Made by a program: the position numbers and the translations under genes
Shown here: positions 53,276-61,544 of the stretch, piece after piece
How positions within the stretch are numbered: the first letter of the stretch is position 1
How the letters are laid out: each line of letters opens with the position of its first letter
Notes under the pieces: generated by a model
What the model was told of the DNA's origin: nothing
Seen by the model: only the letters and a program-made list of their open reading frames with translations
The model's database searches: none
Source of the DNA: UBA5436 sp050951845
GTDB taxonomy: Bacteria; Bacillota; Clostridia; Saccharofermentanales; DTU023
Reading direction: 5' to 3'
Length of the DNA stretch: 64,000 nucleotides
Assembly: GCA_050951845.1 (NCBI GenBank)
Contig: JBMNJV010000006.1
Span: forward strand, 124,001-188,000

Positions 53276-54556
53276 TCAAACAAATTCAAGGAAAACCTGG
53301 TTTCCGAAATCTAAGCCTTTTTCGGTAAGAATATATGATTTTGAATTTGGATTATAATAAATTAAATCTTTATTGAGTAAACGTTCAAGTTCAGATTCAA
53401 AAGGCTGATCAATACCGAAACGTTGTTTGAATTTGTCAGGAGAAAAACCCGACGCCAAGCGGAAAGACAGCATTGCATATTCCTGCATTGCTTGAAAAAA
53501 GCTTACCGGTTCAAGTTCCGAACTGGTAAACGGATTCTCTGACCATTCCTTAAATGAACGGACATTGCCGCGTCTGATGCCGTTATAGTAACTATGAGCT
53601 GCAGGTCCTAATCCCAGATAGGGTTTAGTGCTCCAGTAGTTATAATTATGCCTGGAGTAAAATCCGGGTTTTGCGGTTGAAGAAAGTTCATAATACTGAA
53701 ATTGATGCTTTTCGAATAAATCAAGTAATTCCCGATACATCAGACGTTCTAAATCATCTGATGGCAGTAATTCAGGATGTTCAGCATATTTTTTATAAAA
53801 TAAAGTGCCTTGTTCTAAAATTAGAGAATAAAAACTGATATGAGGAATTTCGAGTTCTATCAATTGCCCGGCACTTTCAAGCACATTATTTAAGGTCTGG
53901 TCCGGTAAACCGAACATCAAATCACAACTGATATTTTCGACACCTGCTGTACGTACTAAATTCAAAGTTGTTAAGAAATCAGCGAAAGTGTGCAGCCGCC
54001 CGATTTTTTGCAGGAGGAAATCTTGTTTGGCTTGATAACCTATGGAAATTCGATTCGCCCCCGCTGCAATTGCTGCCACTACAGTATTATGACCGATCGG
54101 TTCAGGATTAACTTCAACTGTGAATTCCAAATCTTGAGCAAAACCGATTTCTGTACGAATCAATTCTGTCAAAGACGTAATTACGTCATGTGGTAAAACA
54201 GAAGGAGTTCCTCCGCCGATATATAAGGTTTTCAGTCTATTCAAAGGTAGTTTATTATGTTCAATATCAGAGAGTGTTGCAGCCAATTCCGTTTGTAAGC
54301 CTTGGTAAAAGGCAGAGAAATCGGCAACTTTTGAACTGATTGAATAAAAATCACAATATCCGCATTTCCGTGTGCAAAACGGAACATGAATATAGAGACT
54401 CTCAATCGGATCCGTAATGTTGGGATTTATCGGATCCAAGGTGCTAGGATTATTCAGACCCAAGGTGTTGGGATTATTCCGATCCGCACTGTTGGGGTTT
54501 TTCGGATCCGTAATGTTGGGATTGTGCTGTTTTGATTCAACTGAACTATTTGACAA
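53276..54556 (-). CDS. hemW: Radical SAM heme chaperone HemW-like
   Basis: About 426 residues, HemN/HemW family. The iron-sulfur motif CTRKCGYC follows SLYIHVPF, then GGGTPSVLP and the C-terminal HemW winged-helix end (LTEKGLDFGNQVFLEF). HemW-type proteins bind heme and deliver it, rather than acting as coproporphyrinogen oxidase. It has an odd N-terminal extension of five 8-residue Asn/Pro repeats (NPNITDP type). TTG at 54556 has AAGAGG 6 bases upstream and is preferred; the frame opens at a TTG at 54589. The start remains uncertain. Confidence 0.85.
   Translation of the reverse strand: MSNSSVESKQHNPNITDPKNPNSADRNNPNTLGLNNPSTLDPINPNITDPIESLYIHVPFCTRKCGYCDFYSISSKVADFSAFYQGLQTELAATLSDIEHNKLPLNRLKTLYIGGGTPSVLPHDVITSLTELIRTEIGFAQDLEFTVEVNPEPIGHNTVVAAIAAGANRISIGYQAKQDFLLQKIGRLHTFADFLTTLNLVRTAGVENISCDLMFGLPDQTLNNVLESAGQLIELEIPHISFYSLILEQGTLFYKKYAEHPELLPSDDLERLMYRELLDLFEKHQFQYYELSSTAKPGFYSRHNYNYWSTKPYLGLGPAAHSYYNGIRRGNVRSFKEWSENPFTSSELEPVSFFQAMQEYAMLSFRLASGFSPDKFKQRFGIDQPFESELERLLNKDLIYYNPNSKSYILTEKGLDFGNQVFLEFV
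54408..54527. repeat. 24-bp tandem repeats encoding the HemW extension
   Basis: Five exact-period 24-bp units (starts 54408, 54432, 54456, 54480, 54504), core GGATCCxxxxTGTTGGGATT, in frame at the 5' end of hemW. Confidence 0.85.
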
Positions 54557-54677
54557 ATACAACCTCTTTTCTTGAATATGAATCTGCAAAAATATTCAGG
54601 CTCATGATAATAATGACTATGGATTTCGTTAGGATTTAACCCGGTTTTGGGTGTTAAGCATCAGCAGGTATTCGAAT

Positions 54678-55352
54678 TTATTTATAGTCGCGTTTTGCCC
54701 AATTAAAAACCTGAATTAAGCGTTTGACAAAATCTTGGTAACTGTCTGATTTATTGTTTGCAATTTTCATATTTCCGGAAATTTTTTCCGCCCAAAAATG
54801 CTTATATGCACCAACCGCAGGATAACCTATCCGAATTAAATTCTCTGCTCCGGCACCCATAATCGCCCGGGCTAATACTTCCCACGTACCGCAAATCGAA
54901 TCTTGTTGATAATGATCTAAAATTGCTGTTTCCGTATCAGGGTAAGCAGTCAGCAAAGCATTCCTGTCACCTAACAGCCAAGCCTCCGTTTCTTCGGTCG
55001 GAATTCCGATCACAAAGAATTTATTCGGAGCCTCTTTGCGTACTACATATTCAATATTACGATACATTTCACTAATATCATCATTGTCGGCATCTAAAAC
55101 AATTACCAGAATTATTTCCTGATCGGAATAAACTTGATGATAAGCACGAATCTTTGCCGGTAATAAATCAAGTAAAGAACTGGCAAAAGCTTTCGGCTTT
55201 TGATCTATATCAGCCGGTAATTTTCCCTTGCCCCGATGAGGAAAAATATTGACCCTGCTGATCAGATTTTGATAAGCGGGCAAAAGTTCATTGATAATTT
55301 GCGAGAGTACGGGAACACTTGATTTGTCTTCAGTTAATATTTCAACAATCAT
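54678..55352 (-). CDS. DUF4276-like TOPRIM-type protein, partner of AAA ATPase
   Basis: A 224-residue protein. It starts MIVEILTEDKS, with a Glu in the place of the TOPRIM glutamate, and has ILVIVLDADNDD near residue 87, giving the DxD of TOPRIM folds; IPTEETEAWLLGD near 122 is a DUF4276 hallmark. Such proteins occur next to OLD-like ATPases and may be the nuclease effector. It lies 100 bases after the ATPase gene, separated by a tandem repeat. No good ribosome site. Confidence 0.7.
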   Translation of the reverse strand: MIVEILTEDKSSVPVLSQIINELLPAYQNLISRVNIFPHRGKGKLPADIDQKPKAFASSLLDLLPAKIRAYHQVYSDQEIILVIVLDADNDDISEMYRNIEYVVRKEAPNKFFVIGIPTEETEAWLLGDRNALLTAYPDTETAILDHYQQDSICGTWEVLARAIMGAGAENLIRIGYPAVGAYKHFWAEKISGNMKIANNKSDSYQDFVKRLIQVFNWAKRDYK

Positions 55353-55473
55353 ATTCTTTCAAAAAATCATAATCTTTCAAAAAGTCATAAGCTTTTAATA
55401 GTCATAAGCTTTCAATAGTCACAAGCTTTCAATAGTCACAAGCTTTCAATAATCATAAGCTTTCAAAATAACC
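55353..55473. repeat. 17-bp tandem repeat seeded by ATPase gene end
   Basis: Seven units of 17-18 bp (AAGCTTTCAATAGTCAC type) run from 55353 to 55473. The last one and a bit lie within the 3' end of the ATPase gene, where TTTGAAAGCTTATGA encodes FESL and the stop. Confidence 0.85.
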
Positions 55474-56694
55474 GCTGTACCAAAGCGAGCCCAGACCAAC
55501 GCCTTCTTCATACATTGCCTTTATTACCGGATTATTGCCTATATATTTAGCCGTAATCTGCGGTTGTTTATTATCGTCAATAATACGATCAAATGACCAG
55601 ACTTCCGCAGGAGCAAAAGCATCCAGCATATTAGCACTATGAGTTGAAATAAAAATCTGAGATTTCGGATTACGAATTGAATATTCGCGTAATTCAATCA
55701 ATAAAGCATTAATCATCTCATAATGCAAACCGGTATCAGGTTGATCTAAAGCGATTATCGGTCTTTGGTCTGCTAAAATAAGATACATAATAAATAATTT
55801 CAAATTACCTGCACCATTTATTGAATCAGATCCGGTCAGATCAATTTTGTTACCGGAAGGCAGATTATCATTCAGACGTTTCAATAAACTTTCATACTGC
55901 TTCGGTTTTTCCGTGCGCAAATAATATAAAACATTATCAATATTCGCAGCGTTGCGCTTCAGATGTTTATGCCCACCGGCTTGAGTGTTTTTCGAAGTCA
56001 GATCAGGCAATCTATGCAGTCGGGCAAAATAGAATCCGGTCATTTGATAATATAGCCAAACTAATAATTGGTATTGCTGCATCCTGCCAAATACGGATAA
56101 AGCAGAAATTTTTCGTTCAGTGAGCTGTACTGCTTCTCTTTGAGATGAAAGATATGAAAAATCTGTTTGTTCCGTAAATCCGACTTTGTTATCTGGACCG
56201 GATGTTGTCGGACGAAGAACATATCCTTTACCTTGTTCAATTTCAATAAGTGTTGTTTTGGTTATTCCGCAGGAATCAACCGTAATATATTGTACCAATT
56301 CTTTTTGAACAAAGGGGCGATAATTATGATCTGCATCAATAATGACTAAATAGCGTAGAAAACAGCCGGAATCAGTATTCTTAAAAACAAGATCGAATTC
56401 CACAACAGCTCCGTTTCTTGTATAAGAGGTCATCAGTTCATAATAGCTTCCTTGTTTGCTTTTGTTTGAAGCTACTTGAACATCTCGTGTCAAAAGATTC
56501 GAGATAAATTCCAAGGCTTCAAAAACCGTTGTTTTACCTGAATCATTTTGACCGATCAACACAGTAAATTGCTGCAAAGAATCCAGCTTTTGCAAGTCCG
56601 CAACTTGCTCAATCAGCTCGAGTTTTTTCGGATCTAAGCCCAGTGTTAATTCCTGCAGCAATGCATAATTTTTGATATTAATTCCAACTAACAT
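55453..56694 (-). CDS. OLD/AAA_21-type ATPase with altered Walker B
   Basis: A 413-residue ABC-like ATPase of the AAA_15/AAA_21 group. Walker A LIGQNDSGKTT near residue 47, signature-like region near 285-300, Walker B PIIALDQPDTGLH near 335 and STHSANMLDAF near 367. The catalytic Glu after the Walker B Asp is Gln here (codon CAA), where relatives read DEP. Together with the DUF4276-like gene downstream it resembles two-gene ATPase + TOPRIM defence modules such as PARIS- or OLD-like systems. No strong ribosome site. Confidence 0.8.
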   Translation of the reverse strand: MLVGINIKNYALLQELTLGLDPKKLELIEQVADLQKLDSLQQFTVLIGQNDSGKTTVFEALEFISNLLTRDVQVASNKSKQGSYYELMTSYTRNGAVVEFDLVFKNTDSGCFLRYLVIIDADHNYRPFVQKELVQYITVDSCGITKTTLIEIEQGKGYVLRPTTSGPDNKVGFTEQTDFSYLSSQREAVQLTERKISALSVFGRMQQYQLLVWLYYQMTGFYFARLHRLPDLTSKNTQAGGHKHLKRNAANIDNVLYYLRTEKPKQYESLLKRLNDNLPSGNKIDLTGSDSINGAGNLKLFIMYLILADQRPIIALDQPDTGLHYEMINALLIELREYSIRNPKSQIFISTHSANMLDAFAPAEVWSFDRIIDDNKQPQITAKYIGNNPVIKAMYEEGVGLGSLWYSGYFESL

Positions 56695-56767
56695 TTTTCA
56701 TCAAATCCGCAACTTTTTGTTTCCCGCTTTCCTTTTTCAGGTTTTTGCTGATTTAGAAAACTTTACA

Positions 56768-57730
56768 TTAATTCACTGTGTTTACATCTTCCGGCAGTTC
56801 AACCGGCTCTTGAAACATTTCTTTTAAAGTTATACCGGCAGTTGCCAAAGATTGTAACTCTGACGGTATGATTATTTTGGTTGCACGACCGTCGGCAACT
56901 TTTTCCATTGCTTCTAAACCGCGTAATGAAATAACCGCCTGATCTGCCTGAACATCTTTAATCATCGCCAGACCCTCAGCCCTTGCTTTTTGGATCATTA
57001 AGATCGCCTGAGCCTGGCCGTCTGCTTCACGAATTGCCTGTTCTCTCTTGGCATCAGCTCTCAAAATCGCCGCTTCTTTTTCACCTTCTGCTATTCTGAT
57101 TTGAGATTCCTTTTTTCCTTCCGCAATCAGGATACTTTCTCTCTTTTCACGTTCAGCTTTCATCTGACGTTCCATCGCTGTTTGAATATCTTGAGGCGGA
57201 ATGATGTTTTTCAATTCCACACGATTAACCTTAATGCCCCAGGGATCAGTAGCTTCGTCAAGCAAAATCCGCATTTGTTGATTAATAGTGTCTCTTGAAG
57301 TTAAAGTTTCATCCAATTCCAAATCACCGATCAAGTTTCTTAACGTTGTTGCGGACAAGTTGTCAATCGCGTTGATCGGATCTTCAATACCATAGCAATA
57401 AAGCACCGGATCAACTACCTGATAGAATAAAACGGTATCAATCTGCATTGTGACATTATCTTTGGTTATAACAAATTGCGGTTGAAAGTCAGCCACAATT
57501 TCTTTTAATGAAATTCTTCTGGCAACACGATCAATAAAAGGTACCTTAAAATGTAAACCGGTCTGCCAAGCTTGTTTATATGCACCCAATCTTTCAATTA
57601 CATAAACATGGGCTTGCGGCACAACAACAACATTACGAATTACCAATATCAAAACAATTAATGCTACTATACCGATTGCGATCACACTTAAAATACCTTC
57701 TATCATGTAACTACTTATTAAGATAAACAT
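56768..57730 (-). CDS. SPFH/band-7 membrane protein (slipin/QmcA type)
   Basis: A 320-residue stomatin-like protein. N-terminal transmembrane helix (residues 8-33), band-7 domain starting VVVVPQAHVYVIERLGAYK, LEKDETLTSRD-type core, then a long Ala/Glu coiled coil (about 190-265) and a tail. It forms membrane rings that organise microdomains and works with NfeD partners; the nfeD-like gene is directly upstream. AAGGAG precedes the ATG by 6 bases. Confidence 0.92.
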   Translation of the reverse strand: MFILISSYMIEGILSVIAIGIVALIVLILVIRNVVVVPQAHVYVIERLGAYKQAWQTGLHFKVPFIDRVARRISLKEIVADFQPQFVITKDNVTMQIDTVLFYQVVDPVLYCYGIEDPINAIDNLSATTLRNLIGDLELDETLTSRDTINQQMRILLDEATDPWGIKVNRVELKNIIPPQDIQTAMERQMKAEREKRESILIAEGKKESQIRIAEGEKEAAILRADAKREQAIREADGQAQAILMIQKARAEGLAMIKDVQADQAVISLRGLEAMEKVADGRATKIIIPSELQSLATAGITLKEMFQEPVELPEDVNTVN

Positions 57731-57885
57731 TATTAACTCCTTTTTCTATTATCTGAATTTACTCTTAACCATTAACAAAAAAACTAATATCTGTTTCTAA
57801 ATTTTTTGTACTTGATTTTATATATGCAAATCTTCTAATTTACTTGTTTACTGTAAACCCTTTACTTGTTTACTGTATACCCGTA
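57731..57885. repeat. Two 17-bp direct repeats between nfeD and the SPFH gene
   Basis: TTTACTTGTTTACTGTA occurs at 57839-57855 and 57861-57877. It slightly resembles the nfeD 3' end (TTTTTTACTGTTTC), but less clearly than the other tail copies. Confidence 0.6.
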
Positions 57886-58374
57886 TCACACTTCACTGTT
57901 TTTTACTGTTTCATTCAGCGGAACAACAAAAGCTTTGACGCCTTTGATCTCTTTCACAATAATTAAAGAATTCTCCGGAATAATTAAATCATGGTAACTG
58001 CTGGCACTCCAAATCTGACCTTTAACTCGGATTTGTCCGGTATTTGCCAGAGGATTTATTTCCAGCAAAACAATCCCTTCCTGCCCGACAATCCGATCAG
58101 CATTAGTTTTTTCTGATTGTTCGGTTTTTTTATTTAATTTAGGTTTAATAACCAGCAAGAAAAACAACAGACTAATTGTTGAAACAATAAAGAAAACGAT
58201 CACTTGTACTGTGATTGATGCTCCGGTCAAGTCTAAAATTAAAGCAGCCAGTGCTCCGATCATAAACCAAGTCGACACCAGACTGACAGTGGCAGCTTCA
58301 ATTACGATAAAAAATATCAAGGCCGCTAACCAAAATTGCCAACCGATAAAGTTAAAGCTGTCCAGCATGCACAT
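57886..58374 (-). CDS. NfeD-like membrane protein, short form
   Basis: A 162-residue protein with about three to four transmembrane helices (residues 10-80) and a C-terminal OB-fold domain (VGQEGIVLLEINPLANTGQIRVKGQIWSA), the class without a protease domain. Partner of the SPFH protein. AAAGGCGG lies 4 bases before the ATG. Confidence 0.88.
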   Translation of the reverse strand: MCMLDSFNFIGWQFWLAALIFFIVIEAATVSLVSTWFMIGALAALILDLTGASITVQVIVFFIVSTISLLFFLLVIKPKLNKKTEQSEKTNADRIVGQEGIVLLEINPLANTGQIRVKGQIWSASSYHDLIIPENSLIIVKEIKGVKAFVVPLNETVKNSEV

Positions 58375-58479
58375 TTTTCCGCCTTTCTTATATTGGATAA
58401 TTTATTAACAATTTTTCCGGATTGAGATTATTTAATTTAAAATTTAATTGACAAGTCAGGTTCGATGAATGGCATATAA

Positions 58480-59790
58480 TCATTTTTTCGGAACAAAATC
58501 ATTATCGCCGCGTTGGGCGCTCTTGATGATCAGAAAGGCCACATTATTGATCCTTCTTTCCAACCGATCAATTTGACGATTATTGCGCAATTCTTCTAAT
58601 GACCGGGCATCCGTTTTATCCGGATTGTCCGAATCGTTATCTTCCTGTTCGGTTTCAACATTTTGATTATCCCCGAAAATATTCTCCTGTTTCTCAGCTT
58701 CCGCAATTTGATAATAATCATTGAGAAAAGCACTTGAATCCAAATTACTGTGATCAACAACTCCTTCAACAATATTAAACGTCGGATCGGTAGATTCTTT
58801 GCCCAATTCTGCATAAGATCCTACATCGTATTCAAATGATTCCAAAAAAACGATCGGAATACCGGCTTGGTCGAAAGGTGTATGATCTCCGAGATGAGTC
58901 GTCCATTCTCTGAATAAAACCGGTTCTGCAAAACCCACAGCTTCAACCGTGAAGATATTTTGATTAGTGAATAAAGAAAATTCATTGTTCGTTAAAAGCA
59001 TATAGTTATAGTAGACATCGGTCATTTCATATAATTTTTTCCGCTTTTCATATGATTTCTTTTGTCCATCAAGTATGGAGTTTTGTCCGGCATGTGCATA
59101 TACTTTATCACCGGCATATATTTTATCTATGTTATACATCGCTTCAAGCCGTTCAAAATCCGATGCGGGCATCTGTTCAAGAAATGCTTTGGCTCCGGCA
59201 AAATCCTGAGTGCCGGCTCCGAAAAATACCAAACGTACATTATAAGCGGGAGGATCTTTCTGCATTTCTTTCGCTATTGTCAATAATGCCGCCACTCCAG
59301 CCGCATTATTATGAATCCCGTCACCGGTTGCAGATATCGTATCGGTCGCTTGCTTATCTTTAACGGGAGTATCGTAATGGGTTCCGACAAGAATAAAACG
59401 CGTATTGACAGTATCGAGTGTAGCCTTCACAGCGGAATCCGATCCGGTATATTCAAAGCCCGTTCCGGTAATTTCCAATGAAATGTTTCTGGATGTGAGT
59501 TGTTTGCCTGAACTGTCTGTAAACGTAAAATCATCTGCTTGCGGTTCATAACCGAGATTTTCCAATTCCTTTATCAGCCAATCTCCTGCAGATTTTTCCT
59601 GATCACTTCCGGCATATCTTTCAGGAAAACTTTGCGCGAAATTAACTGCCAAAGCTCTGCCGCCGTCACCATAACGTGCAGGCATACTTAATTTATCGTC
59701 GGCAGATTTCTGACAAGCTGCCAGCGAAATCAAAAACACCAATAAGAGTAATATTATTGAAAAACTGCGATATTTATTAACAAAAATCAT
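58480..59790 (-). CDS. M28-like lipoprotein with altered metal site
   Basis: A 436-residue lipoprotein (lipobox SLAAC, Cys 26) with an M28 aminopeptidase fold. THYD near residue 140 and DH in LGDHTPFDQAGIP near 310 are kept, and NID near 232 matches the next ligand. But the bridging Asp position (DNxSG) reads HNNAAG, and the Glu-Glu pair of the base and ligand (FGAEE) reads FGAGTQ. So it probably cannot act as a normal two-zinc aminopeptidase and may be a binding protein. A charged, disordered tail follows. Divergent from the next gene. Confidence 0.8.
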   Translation of the reverse strand: MIFVNKYRSFSIILLLLVFLISLAACQKSADDKLSMPARYGDGGRALAVNFAQSFPERYAGSDQEKSAGDWLIKELENLGYEPQADDFTFTDSSGKQLTSRNISLEITGTGFEYTGSDSAVKATLDTVNTRFILVGTHYDTPVKDKQATDTISATGDGIHNNAAGVAALLTIAKEMQKDPPAYNVRLVFFGAGTQDFAGAKAFLEQMPASDFERLEAMYNIDKIYAGDKVYAHAGQNSILDGQKKSYEKRKKLYEMTDVYYNYMLLTNNEFSLFTNQNIFTVEAVGFAEPVLFREWTTHLGDHTPFDQAGIPIVFLESFEYDVGSYAELGKESTDPTFNIVEGVVDHSNLDSSAFLNDYYQIAEAEKQENIFGDNQNVETEQEDNDSDNPDKTDARSLEELRNNRQIDRLERRINNVAFLIIKSAQRGDNDFVPKK

Positions 59791-59933
59791 ATCGTTATTT
59801 TAACCTTTTTATATTCGACCTGCAACAAGCTTTCTGTTAAAATTAAGAACACTAAATATCTGAACATTTTGATTTTTTAAGTAGTAAAAAGTTTAGAATA
59901 TTTCAAATATATAGATAACATTGTAAATCAAAT

Positions 59934-61418
59934 ATGCTGAATATAAAAAACAAGTCAAACTCAAAAAACAAACACAATTCTGAATCGCAATACAAAGCCG
60001 GCAAGGAGAGCATCTGTAAGTTATTTGGCAGTATACTCCTGTTGGTCTGCTTTCTTTTTGTGTTTATTTCCGGTGCCAAGAATCAGCAAACAGTCCATGC
60101 CGGTTCGACTGCCAACCTATTGAGCTCCGGTTTCAATCCTGATGTAAATATCAACAATGTTTTGGTAATCAGCACTGAATTTGATAAAACTCTTTTTTCT
60201 CAGCAAGCATCCAGTCCGATTCCTTTGCCGGCGGCAAATCAATTAATGCTCAGTCTATTGGTTTTTGAGCAACTTGAACTCGATGAAAGAGTCAGCCCCA
60301 GTTCCAGGGCAATCGAATTCGGACAAGCCGATCCGAAAGATCATTCCGTTAATATTGAGTACAATGAAACTTATCTTGTTTCAAATTTATTGGCATTACA
60401 AATGTATGAACATTCCTATGCGGCAACCATGGTTTTGGCAGAACATTTGGCAGGTTCTGAAACAGCCTGTGTGGAATTAATGAATAAAAAAGCCGAACAA
60501 CTTGAAATGAATGATACAGTTTTTACTAATGTTTTAGGATTTGCCGATCTGCAAGAAGAAAAAGAGTGGTCGCTTGATTTTGATCTGATCGAAGATGCAG
60601 ACTTATTAAATCAAAAAAGCACCTTGTCTGATCTCGCAAAACTTGTCACAGCCTTTACCAAAAACCAAACTGCAAATCAAATGTTCAGTGAAAGAGAGTA
60701 TTTTACACGGATACCGGACGGAACAATGATTGCTTTAAGACACCCCTTTGATCAGATTTTCGCTTCAATCGATCAGGGTATTAACGGTGCCTGGAATCTG
60801 AGACATCAGGACATGTCATTCAGCATGGCCATCGGCGAAAAAAATCAAATAAAGTATCTGGTTCTTATGAGTGATAAAACCAGAAACAATTTTGCCAGAC
60901 AGATCGTCGAATTGATCCAAAGTGTGTCGGAATACTATGTGGTAACGCCTTTAGTCACTCAGGGTCAAGCTTATCCCAGTTATGATCAAACCAGAGAAGG
61001 CGATAAAATCGGATTATCATTCTTGAAAACAGTAAATTATATCCATCCTGCCAACGACAGTTTTTTACATCCTGCTGTAAAATACATTTCACATGGTCCG
61101 CACAGTCGTCCTCTGGCACGAGGAACTCCTGTCGGTCATGTTGTTTTCACAATGAATGACGGAGCACAAATCCAAGCTGAAGTCGGATCGGATATTTCGA
61201 TTCTTTCCGGCAATACTTTACTCAGTATCATGATTAATTCCCTCCAGCAAAATCCCAATTTGAGCAAAATAATTATTTCATTGGTTATTTTGCTCTGTAT
61301 CATTTTGTTAATTAAAATTATTCGTTTGAGTAAAGCATTGTCTCGTCAAATTCGCCTGCACCGTCTAAACATTATTCAAAAACAATTAAAAGACCGGATC
61401 GACAAACCGCAATCATAA
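59934..61418 (+). CDS. PBP5/DacF-like protein lacking catalytic motifs
   Basis: A 494-residue membrane protein. The N-terminus is Asn/Lys-rich, with a transmembrane helix at about 30-48, and a second helix lies near 445-465. The middle clearly follows the S11 D-Ala-D-Ala carboxypeptidase pattern (MVLAEHLAGSETACVELMNKKAEQLEMNDTVFTN), yet the three active-site motifs are absent: SxxK reads AANQ, SxN reads HSYA, and KTG reads NGA. It may bind peptidoglycan without cleaving it. No ribosome site near the ATG. Confidence 0.8.
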   Translation: MLNIKNKSNSKNKHNSESQYKAGKESICKLFGSILLLVCFLFVFISGAKNQQTVHAGSTANLLSSGFNPDVNINNVLVISTEFDKTLFSQQASSPIPLPAANQLMLSLLVFEQLELDERVSPSSRAIEFGQADPKDHSVNIEYNETYLVSNLLALQMYEHSYAATMVLAEHLAGSETACVELMNKKAEQLEMNDTVFTNVLGFADLQEEKEWSLDFDLIEDADLLNQKSTLSDLAKLVTAFTKNQTANQMFSEREYFTRIPDGTMIALRHPFDQIFASIDQGINGAWNLRHQDMSFSMAIGEKNQIKYLVLMSDKTRNNFARQIVELIQSVSEYYVVTPLVTQGQAYPSYDQTREGDKIGLSFLKTVNYIHPANDSFLHPAVKYISHGPHSRPLARGTPVGHVVFTMNDGAQIQAEVGSDISILSGNTLLSIMINSLQQNPNLSKIIISLVILLCIILLIKIIRLSKALSRQIRLHRLNIIQKQLKDRIDKPQS

Positions 61419-61477
61419 ATTCAGGCCCAATATTTTGCTGAAAGCAGATAAAGGTAAAATCAAATTAACACAACAAA

Positions 61478-61506
61478 TTGATAGATTACTTCTCAAGTAT
61501 GATAAT
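61478..61506 (+). promoter_or_regulatory. Probable promoter of gltX
   Basis: -35 TTGATA (61478-61483), 17-base spacer, -10 GATAAT (61501-61506); the gltX start is 38 bases downstream. Confidence 0.65.
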
Positions 61507-61544
61507 ATAGATGTTGGTTTCACAGAGAACATTAGGAGGATCAT

